Of a stretch of 14,240 nt of DNA, positions 7,496 to 14,240 are shown piece by piece (within the stretch, counting starts at the first letter, position 1; each line of letters opens with the position of its first letter). The stretch is from contig CAYGWX010000041.1 in the NCBI GenBank assembly GCA_964353855.1, positions 1 through 14,240 of the forward strand, in the 5' to 3' direction. The notes beneath the pieces are model-generated. The model worked only from the letters and a program-made list of their open reading frames with translations. It made no database searches and was not told the DNA's origin. This DNA comes from CAYGWX01 sp964353855 [NCBI: uncultured bacterium]. GTDB lineage: Bacteria > Edwardsbacteria > CAYGWX01. Both the position numbers and the translations under genes were made by a program.

Positions 7496-8623
7496 TTACG
7501 TTTTACTCACCGCCTTCATCTTGGCAGCCACCCCGTCCAAGCACTGGGCGATCTCATCCCGGCAGGCGCGATAGTCCTCCAAGGTTCCGCCGATCGGATC
7601 CGGAATCGCCTCCCTCCGGGGCGGGTTCCCCAGTTCCTTCAGGAGAAAGACCTTGCCCCCTGCCCCGGGAGCGAGTCCCCGGACCTCCTCCTTGTGACGG
7701 AGCTCCATGACCACCACGAGGTCGCTCTCCTGAATCAGGGAGGTGCGGAGCGAACGCGTCCGGTGTCTGCTGATATCGGCCCCGGCCTCGCGGGCCGCCA
7801 GGACTGCGTTCTCCGTGGCCTTCGCCCCGTCCAGGGCCGCCACCCCGGCCGAGGACACCTCAATCCCGGAGAGCCCCTGGTCTTTCAGACCTTTCCTCAT
7901 CAGGCCCTCAGCCATAGGGCTCCGGCAGGAGTTCCCGGTGCACACGAAGAGAACCCTCAAGGAACGCTTTTCCTTGACCTCGGGCACGACCTTCTCCAAT
8001 TCATCCTTAGTGATTTTCCCCCGCCGGAGGAGGATGATCTCTTTTCCGCTCACATCCACCACGGTGGAGGGTCGACCTTCTCCGCTCTTTCCCCCATCCA
8101 GGAGGACATCGATTTTGCCCTTGAACAGATCGTAGACCCTGGCCGGTTCCGTGGCCTCGGGCTCGCCGGAACGATTGGCGCTGGTCGTGGCCAGGGGCTT
8201 TCCGAAAGCCCGCGCCAGGGCCAGGGAAACAGGATGATTCGGAATCCGGAACGCCACGGTTCCGTCCTGAGCCACTGCGGCCCGTGGGCAATTTCCTCGG
8301 GCCTTGAGCACCAGGGTGAGCGGGCCGGGCCAGAAGCATTTCGCCAGCCGCTCGGCGGCCTCGTTCCCTTCACCTATGGCCAAGGCTTCCGAGGTGGCCG
8401 ATACGAAAAGCACCAGGGGCTTGTCCTCTTTGCGACCCTTGATTTCGTAAATCGCCCTGACCGCCCTGGCATTCGCGGCATCGCAGCCCAGTCCGTACAC
8501 CGTATCCGTGGGAAAGGCGATGACGCCCCCCGAGGCGAGCACGGCAAGGGCCGTGCATAACTCCTCAGAGTTCGGGCTCTCCGCGGTCCTCAGAACCTCG
8601 GTTCGTTTTCCTCGGACGGGCAC
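7496..8623 (-). CDS. tsaC: Fused threonylcarbamoyl-AMP synthase (TsaC/Sua5/YwlC) and low-molecular-weight protein phosphatase
   Basis: Two enzymes in one 375-residue chain. Residues 8-215 are a YrdC-type domain that makes threonylcarbamoyl-AMP for t6A37 of ANN-decoding tRNAs. Seen are FPTDTVYGLGCDA (37-49), KGRKEDKPL (62-70), TTSANRSG (146-153) and STVVD (186-190). Residues 222-370 are a low-molecular-weight phosphatase with the P-loop C-X5-R as CTGNSCRSPMAEG (C228 to R234) and the general acid in IPDP (D342). The spare Cys pair of thioredoxin-linked arsenate reductase is not seen at its usual position, so a phosphatase is favoured. In Bacillus, ywlC and ywlE (arginine phosphatase) are neighbours, which makes a fusion understandable. 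The GTG start overlaps def by 59 bases and has AGGGGGAGA directly upstream. Later starts would remove the first helix. It is the last gene of the operon. Confidence 0.93.
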   Translation of the reverse strand: MPVRGKRTEVLRTAESPNSEELCTALAVLASGGVIAFPTDTVYGLGCDAANARAVRAIYEIKGRKEDKPLVLFVSATSEALAIGEGNEAAERLAKCFWPGPLTLVLKARGNCPRAAVAQDGTVAFRIPNHPVSLALARAFGKPLATTSANRSGEPEATEPARVYDLFKGKIDVLLDGGKSGEGRPSTVVDVSGKEIILLRRGKITKDELEKVVPEVKEKRSLRVLFVCTGNSCRSPMAEGLMRKGLKDQGLSGIEVSSAGVAALDGAKATENAVLAAREAGADISRHRTRSLRTSLIQESDLVVVMELRHKEEVRGLAPGAGGKVFLLKELGNPPRREAIPDPIGGTLEDYRACRDEIAQCLDGVAAKMKAVSKT

Positions 8624-9137
8624 TCTCCCCCTTTTTGGCCAGATCTCTGAGCTTTCCCCGCAGGAGTTCCCGGGCCCCGCTCATCATCCGGTCGATGAAC
8701 AGGACCCCGTTCAAGTGGTCCACCTCGTGCTGAAAGGCCTGGGCTACGAGCCCCTCGGCTTCCATCTCGAATGCCTTTCCTTCCAGGTCCTGGGCCGAAA
8801 GCCGGACTCTCTCGAACCGCTTGACCTCCTCCCGGATCCCGGGGAGCGAGAGGCAGGCTTCCTCAACCAGGCGCTCGCCGGAGGCTTCGAGGATCCTGGG
8901 ATTCACAAAAGCCTGCCAGCCCTGAGGCTTGCCGATGGCCTCCCAGTCCAGGACGAACAGGTTCACCAGCCTTCCGACCTGGTTAGCGGCCAGGCCCAGG
9001 CCTTCGGCCTCGCGGAGGGTCGCCACCATCGCCTCGGCCAGGGCTTCGAGGTCTCCATCGAACGCCGTAACGTTTTTGGCCTTCTGGCGGAGAACCGGAT
9101 CCCCATAGATTCTGATGTTTAACACGCGGACTTCCAC
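8565..9137 (-). CDS. def: Peptide deformylase
   Basis: Removes the N-formyl group from nascent proteins; a cytosolic metalloenzyme acting at the ribosome exit. All three family motifs are present: GLGLAANQ (46-53), EACLS (93-97, a variant of EGCLS, with metal ligand C95) and QHEVDHLNG (136-144, ligands H137 and H141, catalytic E138). The length is 190 residues against about 165-170 for common bacterial forms. The excess is a basic tail after 165 that overlaps the next gene. The start is uncertain. GTG at 9137 has no good Shine-Dalgarno. An in-frame GTG at 9125 has GGAAG five bases upstream and would give MLNIRIYGDPVLR, closer to known deformylases. The stop is TGA. The gap from yajC is 16 bases. 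Confidence 0.95.
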   Translation of the reverse strand: MEVRVLNIRIYGDPVLRQKAKNVTAFDGDLEALAEAMVATLREAEGLGLAANQVGRLVNLFVLDWEAIGKPQGWQAFVNPRILEASGERLVEEACLSLPGIREEVKRFERVRLSAQDLEGKAFEMEAEGLVAQAFQHEVDHLNGVLFIDRMMSGARELLRGKLRDLAKKGESARPRKTNRGSEDRGEPEL

Positions 9138-9153
9138 TTCACAGGATCAACCG

Positions 9154-9501
9154 TTAGCCTTCCTTTTGAGTCTCCAACCGGGCTATGGCGCTTTTGTCAA
9201 ACTCGATCTTGGTGTTGTCGTCCCCCACCCGCAGGACCACGATCCTCCGCGTTTCATCCACCCCGATCACCGTCCCGTGGATCCCGGAGGAAGTCACCAC
9301 CTTGTCGCCCTTCTGGAGCTTGCCGAGCATCTCCTCGTGCTTCTTCTTCTGCTTCTGCTGGGGCATCATCACCAGGAAGTAGAATACGCCGAAGATCAGG
9401 AGGATCGGCAGGAAGCTCACCAGGCTGCCCCCGGCCCCTCCCCCGCCCGCGCCTCCCGTTCCTCCCCCCATGGCGTGGGCCGTGCTCACAAATAAGTCCA
9501 T
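9154..9501 (-). CDS. yajC: Sec translocase accessory subunit YajC
   Basis: Small inner-membrane protein that joins SecD-SecF in the holotranslocon. The 115-residue chain has a short Gly-rich N-terminus (11-25), one membrane helix at about 27-46 (LPILLIFGVFYFLVMMP), a basic stretch QKQKKKHEEM, and the typical cytoplasmic part with GDKVVTSSGIHGTV. The start is ATG with AGGAGGAG just upstream, the strongest ribosome-binding site in the operon. In most bacteria yajC follows tgt, as here, and is followed by secD and secF; here def follows instead. The Gly-rich stretch contains a near copy (9428-9438) of the dispersed G/C motif. Confidence 0.95.
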   Translation of the reverse strand: MDLFVSTAHAMGGGTGGAGGGGAGGSLVSFLPILLIFGVFYFLVMMPQQKQKKKHEEMLGKLQKGDKVVTSSGIHGTVIGVDETRRIVVLRVGDDNTKIEFDKSAIARLETQKEG

Positions 9502-9510
9502 GACTCCTCC

Positions 9511-10695
<1,185 letters not shown>

Positions 10696-11817
10696 TTAAT
10701 GGATCAGCATCGCGTCCCCATAACTGTAGAAACGGTACTTCTGCTCGATGGCTTCCTGGTAGGCTTTGAGGATGAGCTCCCGGCCCGCGAAAGCCGAGAC
10801 CAGAAGCAGGAGCGTCGTCCTGGGAAGATGGAAGTTCGTGACCAAGGCGTCCACGGCCCTGAACTCATACCCCGGATAAATGAACTTCTCGGTCCACCCT
10901 TTGAGGTCATTCGCCGGATCCGGATTGCCGTCGTGCGACCCCCAGACCGTCTCCAGAGCCCGCACCACGGTCGTGCCCACGGCCACGACCCGCCGCTTCT
11001 CCTTCTTGGCCAGGACCACCTCGGAGGCGGTTTCTTGCGGGACCTCGAAGTATTCCCCCTCCATCCGATGCTCCCCGACGGTCCCGGCCCTCACCGGCAG
11101 GAAGGTCCCCCGCCCCACGTGCAGGATGAGCTTGACGATCCGGACCCCCTTACGCCCGAGCTCGGAGAGGATCCTCTCCGTGAAATGCAGGCCCGCGGTC
11201 GGGGCCGCGATCGCCCCGGGGAGCCGGGCGAAAACCGTCTGGTAGCGCTGCTCGTCGAAATGCTCCACCGGACGCCGGATGTAGGGCGGCAGGGGCATCT
11301 TGCCTTCGCTCTGGAGCAGGGCGTCCATCGTTTCCCCCGGGGTCGCTTCCGGACCCCTGAAGGCCAGGACCCAGACCCCTTCCCCCCTGCTTTTGACGAG
11401 ATCGCCAGACCAGCGGCCGTCCCTGAACGTGATGACCACGCCTCGCTGGAGCTTCCCCTTGGTGAAGACCGCAGCCAGCCACATGCCCGGTTTCTTCTCC
11501 CGGATGAGCAGGACCTCCGCTTTGCCACCGGTATCCGCGCGCTGGCCCAGGAGCCGGGCGGGAAGGACCTTGGTCTCGTTGAGGACCAGAACGTCCCCGG
11601 GATGAAGTAACTCCAGGAGGTCAGGAAAACGCTTGTGCTGGATGGACGACCCCAAGCGGTCAAGGACCAGGAGCCGGGACTCATCTCTCCGCTGGGGAGG
11701 ATACTGTGCTACGAGCTCCCGGGGAAGGGCATAATCGAAGGCGGAGATCGGAAGGGCGGAACGGGCGTCCCCCCGGCCCCCTCTGTCAGTCCTGTGTTGC
11801 GTATCCGTGGAGGTCAT
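10696..11817 (-). CDS. queA: S-adenosylmethionine:tRNA ribosyltransferase-isomerase
   Basis: Transfers and isomerises the ribosyl part of SAM onto preQ1 in tRNA, giving epoxyqueuosine, the step after Tgt. The 373-residue chain has the family signatures FDYALPRELVAQYP (27-40), LNETKVLPARL (79-89), PLPPYIRRP (175-183), APTAGLHFT (205-213), LHVGRGTFLPVR (232-243), GTTVVRALET (281-290), TNFHLPRTTLLLLV (327-340) and the C-terminal YRFYSYGDAMLI. It is about 17 residues longer than E. coli QueA because of a polar N-terminal tail, residues 1-22, which contains one dispersed G/C motif (RGGRGD). The ATG lies six bases after the transglycosylase stop, so translation is probably coupled. The stop is TAA. 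tgt follows in the same frame 27 bases on. Confidence 0.96.
   Translation of the reverse strand: MTSTDTQHRTDRGGRGDARSALPISAFDYALPRELVAQYPPQRRDESRLLVLDRLGSSIQHKRFPDLLELLHPGDVLVLNETKVLPARLLGQRADTGGKAEVLLIREKKPGMWLAAVFTKGKLQRGVVITFRDGRWSGDLVKSRGEGVWVLAFRGPEATPGETMDALLQSEGKMPLPPYIRRPVEHFDEQRYQTVFARLPGAIAAPTAGLHFTERILSELGRKGVRIVKLILHVGRGTFLPVRAGTVGEHRMEGEYFEVPQETASEVVLAKKEKRRVVAVGTTVVRALETVWGSHDGNPDPANDLKGWTEKFIYPGYEFRAVDALVTNFHLPRTTLLLLVSAFAGRELILKAYQEAIEQKYRFYSYGDAMLIH
11769..11781 (-). repeat. Dispersed G5-CC-G6-type motif in the QueA tail
   Basis: Reads C6-GG-C5 on the + strand. It encodes part of RGGRGD in the non-conserved N-terminal tail of QueA, a different frame from the copies in the neighbouring transglycosylase gene. 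Confidence 0.5.
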
Positions 11818-11823
11818 GGCCCT

Positions 11824-13974
11824 TTAGGGGATGCTTCCCTTTCTCCCCATTCTCCCGAACCTCTGCTCATAGGTCCAGGTGCTTCCCAGAACCGTCTTCA
11901 CGTATTCCCGCGTCTCCAGGTAGGGGATGTCCTCGATGAACGCGGCCATGTCCTGGGTGGATTTCATGCTCATCCACTCCGCCACCGCCAGGGGCCCGGC
12001 GTTGTATCCCGCAGCGATGAGCTCCTTCCGATCCCCCACGTCTTGCCTGACCGAGGAGAGGTAGTAAATCCCGAAGGTCAGGGAGGTATAGGGATCGAAG
12101 AGGTCGCCCGTCTCGAAGCCCTCGATCCCCAGCTGCCGTGCGATCACCTTTCCGGTCCGGGGCATCACCTGCATCAGGCCCCGCGCCCCGGCGCGGGATA
12201 CGTCCCTCCCCCGGAACCGGCTCTCCTCCCGGATGATCCCCAGGGTGAATGCCGGGTCCACCTTCCATCTCGCTCCCTGCTCCAGGATCGTCCGGGCGAA
12301 GCGCACGGGGTACATCATGGCGATGACCTCCTGGGGCACGTCAGGCCTCTCCGCCGGCGGGGCCAGGCGAAGGATCCTCCGTCCGCACCAGATGACCCGG
12401 CTGTCCGCTCCGGTCTTCTCGTAAATCTTCCCCAGCTGCCACAGGGCATAGGGAGTGGTCCGGTATTCCTCCTCCAGGGGCGCGAGCTCCATGGCCCCCT
12501 CCCTCAGGAACCCGGCCTCAAGCAATGCTATCCCCCGCAGAACATAGGGCCTCTTCAGGGTCCCCGACCAGCGAGCCGAGTCCAGCGCCAGGTCCTTGCT
12601 CCATCGTGCAAACCACTTCCCTGTCGTGAGGGTGTCGCTCCCTAATGGGGGCCGGGGGGCCGGGGGGTCCTTGGCTGTCGTGTCCAGGAGGGCGATCCGC
12701 TCCCGGGCTTTGAACGCATAGTACTGGAAGGGGTCCTCCTCGCAAACCTTGCGGTAGGAGGAGATCGCCTTCTCCTTCTCCCCTTTGCCCTCCCAGCACC
12801 TCCCGCTCCAGAAGGCCGACTCCTCGTAGAACTGGCTTTTCGGGTACTCGGCGAGGACCCGTCCCCAATCCTTGATGGCCTCGTCAGGCCGCCCTAACTT
12901 GAAGCTCGCCAGCCCGGCCCGCCAAAGGGCGTCGTCCGCGATCCCGGACTTGGGCCCCCCGCTCTGGGCCAGACGGTAGTTCAAAAGGGCCCCTTCGAGC
13001 TCCCCCATGAACTCATGGCAGCGACCGATGTAAAACCGGGCCTCGGCCCCCCGCGATCCCCCGGCCTTAGCCACCTTTGAGAAGGAGCGGATCGCGGCGG
13101 TGTAGTTCCCGCGCTTCATCAATCGCTTGGCGTAGGAGAACCCCCCCTTGAGCTTGGCCTCCTGGGAGGTATCCGGGGTGGCCGGAAGGGCCGGCATCTT
13201 GATCTCCTTCTTCTTCCGTCCTGTGGCCAGCTCGGCCCTGGCTAACTGTCCCACTGCGCTTCCCCCGGCCCCCCTTCCCTGTGCCGCCAAGCCCTCTAAA
13301 ATCCGGTTTCCCGCCGCTCTCTTGCCCATCTTGCGGTAGACAACGCCCAACCTGAGCTTGGCGTAGTCTTCTAATGGCGCGCCGTTCATGATGAGCAGCT
13401 CGTTTTCTTCCTGGGCCTTGTCGTACTGCTTCAAACCCTCATAGGCATAGCCGATCAAAAGGCCCGTGCTCTTCTCTCTGGCCTTCTCAGGATAGGCGCT
13501 CCGGGCCGCTAAGAGCATCGCCAGACCCGGGCCGTATTGCTCATCCAAAAGGTACGCCCTTCCGCCCTCAAAAAGGGCCTCTTCGGTCCAGGGGGCCGGG
13601 GGACCCGTTTTGCTCACGCTGTCGAAGGCCGCACCGGACGCGCGGTACTCCCTGAACTCGGAAAGCGCTCTCCCTAAGAGAACCCTGAGGCTGTCCCTCT
13701 CGCGCAGCCCCCCGGCCCCCTTGGCCCGCCCAATCTCCTCCTGAAGTTCCTGGACCCCGCGGTAGACCGCCTTCGCGCCAAAGGTGTCCCGGGGGGCCTT
13801 GACCTGGGCCGTGGTCTCAGGCGGAGCCTTGATGACCTCCGGGGACGGAGCCTTGAGCGCCTCCCTCCTCCCGCAACCCCCGGCCCCGATAAAACACACG
13901 GCCACTAATGTGGCCGCAGTCAGAACAAGTAACCTAACAGCCTCAGTCTGCCTAAGTTCCTTAAAAACAATCAT
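11824..13974 (-). CDS. slt: Lytic murein transglycosylase lipoprotein with TPR-like superhelix (Slt70-like)
   Basis: Cleaves peptidoglycan glycan strands with 1,6-anhydro product formation. From ATG 13974 it has 716 residues. Residues 1-33 are a signal peptide ending in a weak lipobox, AGGC with C34, suggesting a periplasm-facing lipoprotein. Residues 35-270 hold linkers and TPR-like helices. Residues 278-430 are TPRs, with WRAGLASFKLGRPDEA, and YRKVCEEDPFQYYAFKARERI as in the Slt70 superhelix. Residues 560-700 are the catalytic domain: REESRF with catalytic E584, SRAGARGLMQVMP, AAGYNAGP, and PYLETREYVKTVL. A TTG at 13983 is an alternative start, but the ATG has GAG seven bases upstream. The stop is TAA. 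It is the first operon gene in the window. Linkers are Pro/Gly-rich where they carry the dispersed G/C motif. The family is firm; lipidation is moderate. Confidence 0.92.
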   Translation of the reverse strand: MIVFKELRQTEAVRLLVLTAATLVAVCFIGAGGCGRREALKAPSPEVIKAPPETTAQVKAPRDTFGAKAVYRGVQELQEEIGRAKGAGGLRERDSLRVLLGRALSEFREYRASGAAFDSVSKTGPPAPWTEEALFEGGRAYLLDEQYGPGLAMLLAARSAYPEKAREKSTGLLIGYAYEGLKQYDKAQEENELLIMNGAPLEDYAKLRLGVVYRKMGKRAAGNRILEGLAAQGRGAGGSAVGQLARAELATGRKKKEIKMPALPATPDTSQEAKLKGGFSYAKRLMKRGNYTAAIRSFSKVAKAGGSRGAEARFYIGRCHEFMGELEGALLNYRLAQSGGPKSGIADDALWRAGLASFKLGRPDEAIKDWGRVLAEYPKSQFYEESAFWSGRCWEGKGEKEKAISSYRKVCEEDPFQYYAFKARERIALLDTTAKDPPAPRPPLGSDTLTTGKWFARWSKDLALDSARWSGTLKRPYVLRGIALLEAGFLREGAMELAPLEEEYRTTPYALWQLGKIYEKTGADSRVIWCGRRILRLAPPAERPDVPQEVIAMMYPVRFARTILEQGARWKVDPAFTLGIIREESRFRGRDVSRAGARGLMQVMPRTGKVIARQLGIEGFETGDLFDPYTSLTFGIYYLSSVRQDVGDRKELIAAGYNAGPLAVAEWMSMKSTQDMAAFIEDIPYLETREYVKTVLGSTWTYEQRFGRMGRKGSIP
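12647..12667. repeat. Double copy of the dispersed G5-CC-G5 motif
   Basis: G5-CC-G6-CC-G6, two overlapping copies. On the coding (minus) strand it gives the linker PPAPRPP between the TPR and superhelix parts of the transglycosylase. The three long G-runs on the + strand could also form a G-quadruplex. Confidence 0.6.
13262..13274. repeat. Dispersed G5-CC-G5 motif (reverse orientation)
   Basis: C5-GG-C6 on the + strand, encoding GAGG in a linker of the transglycosylase. Confidence 0.5.
13591..13602. repeat. Dispersed G5-CC-G5 motif
   Basis: Exact G5-CC-G5 followed by ACC, as in the copy at 3638-3652. On the coding strand it gives PPAP in a linker of the transglycosylase. Confidence 0.5.
13708..13720. 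repeat. Dispersed G5-CC-G5 motif (reverse orientation)
   Basis: C6-GG-C5 on the + strand, encoding GAGG in the N-terminal linker of the transglycosylase (KGAGGL). A shorter form, C5-GG-C4, lies at 13877-13887 over the lipobox region. Confidence 0.5.
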
Positions 13975-13982
13975 TTCGCTCA

Positions 13983-14129
13983 ATTCCGTATCATTATCGC
14001 TTGACTCCGTAACTTATTTACGGGACTCCGTAGGTTTCTTACGGAACTCCGTAACTTTCTTGCGGAACTCCGTAAGTTTCTTGCGGGACTCCGTAGGTTT
14101 CTTACGGAACTCCGTAAGTTTCTTGCGGA
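13983..14129. repeat. Tandem array of seven 21-bp units upstream of the transglycosylase operon
   Basis: Units start at 13983, 14004, 14025, 14046, 14067, 14088 and 14109, without any spacing change. The consensus is ACTCCGTA, two variable bases, TTTCTT, A or G, then CGG and A or G. The first unit is degenerate and overlaps the alternative TTG start of the transglycosylase gene; the other six are close. Each unit also holds an imperfect palindrome (TCCGTAA with TTRCGGA), so each can form a small hairpin. The period equals two turns of B-DNA and also seven codons. Both strands keep an open heptad-like frame through most of it, but no start codon is present. It could be an operator array, a leader RNA structure, or the end of a coding repeat. 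Confidence 0.85.
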
Positions 14130-14240
14130 GTTCCTCCCAGGCTTACCCCCTCACCCCTACCCTGACCTTCCTGAACCGGGCCGGTGCCGCCCCGTGGGCC
14201 ACGTGCGCCGACTGCCCGGGCTGGCCCTTCCCGCAGTTCG
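14130..14240. other. Right-edge segment, no confident gene
   Basis: There are 111 bases after the repeat array. On the minus strand a frame from the edge encodes a basic, GC-rich peptide beginning NCGKGQPGQ and stops at TAA (14145-14143); the same frame then re-opens into the 21-bp array. On the + strand a frame from 14005 runs open to the edge. The stretch CCCCCTCACCCCTACCCTGACC (two bases over a familiar core) resembles a C-rich intergenic repeat type. None of these is strong enough to call a gene. Confidence 0.4.

Noticed and set aside
10696-10698. Recoding of TAA as a sense codon, suggested by in-frame sequence after the queA stop and after the TAA at 14145
   Set aside because: TAA ends several genes here at their expected length (XRE, yajC, the fusion, transglycosylase), so a general reassignment is not supported. 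Local readthrough at queA remains only an alternative.
13993-13998. GATAAT on the minus strand as a -10 element for the transglycosylase gene
   Set aside because: No acceptable -35 at 16-18 bases, and the implied leader would be about ten bases, so I do not call a promoter here.
14143-14240. Minus-strand C-terminus beginning NCGKGQPGQ as the end of a ribosomal L28-like protein
   Set aside because: CGKG and KVRV recall L28, but spacing and the other conserved residues do not fit. Too short to support a gene call.

Overview
The window is a GC-rich stretch of a Gram-negative bacterial chromosome. YajC, a lipoprotein-like murein transglycosylase and the queuosine genes queA and tgt are all present. 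The sequence does not fix the taxon. A deltaproteobacterium or an uncultivated phylum would fit the GC-rich codon use, the long TPR proteins and the short dispersed hairpins, but this is a weak inference. There are no RNA genes, transposases or CRISPR arrays.

Layout. At the left edge is the end of an XRE-type helix-turn-helix regulator (1-318, +). A 414-base gap (319-732) follows. It carries three perfect small hairpins of dispersed-repeat type, a near-duplicated 22-bp sequence, and a good sigma70-like promoter for the next gene. Two large cytoplasmic-looking repeat proteins come next on the + strand. One is a 1294-residue alpha-solenoid built mostly from a 52-residue super-repeat (a 34-residue TPR plus an 18-residue helix). 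The other is an 880-residue protein with an N-terminal four-cysteine region, about 670 residues of predicted coiled coil and four C-terminal TPRs. A 20-bp perfect stem at 7435-7479 ends this side and serves as a shared terminator.

The right half is one tightly packed minus-strand operon. In transcription order it is: murein transglycosylase lipoprotein, queA, tgt, yajC, def, and a fused threonylcarbamoyl-AMP synthase/low-molecular-weight phosphatase. Gaps are 6, 27, 9 and 16 bases, ending in a 59-base overlap. It joins tRNA modification (queuosine at position 34, t6A at position 37), N-terminal deformylation, a Sec accessory subunit and wall remodelling. Upstream of the operon lies a 21-bp tandem repeat array whose period is exactly two helical turns and also exactly seven codons.

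Most unusual points. (1) tgt has no ATG, GTG or TTG at its homologous start. The frame is open back to the queA stop, and an ATC with a Shine-Dalgarno sequence sits where E. coli Tgt has its Met. (2) The solenoid has a regular 52-residue period whose exceptions mostly differ by 18 residues. (3) A 12-base motif, G5-CC-G5, occurs eight times exactly, in several reading frames, mostly in linkers and tails. (4) The 21-bp array before the transglycosylase gene. (5) The TsaC/phosphatase fusion.
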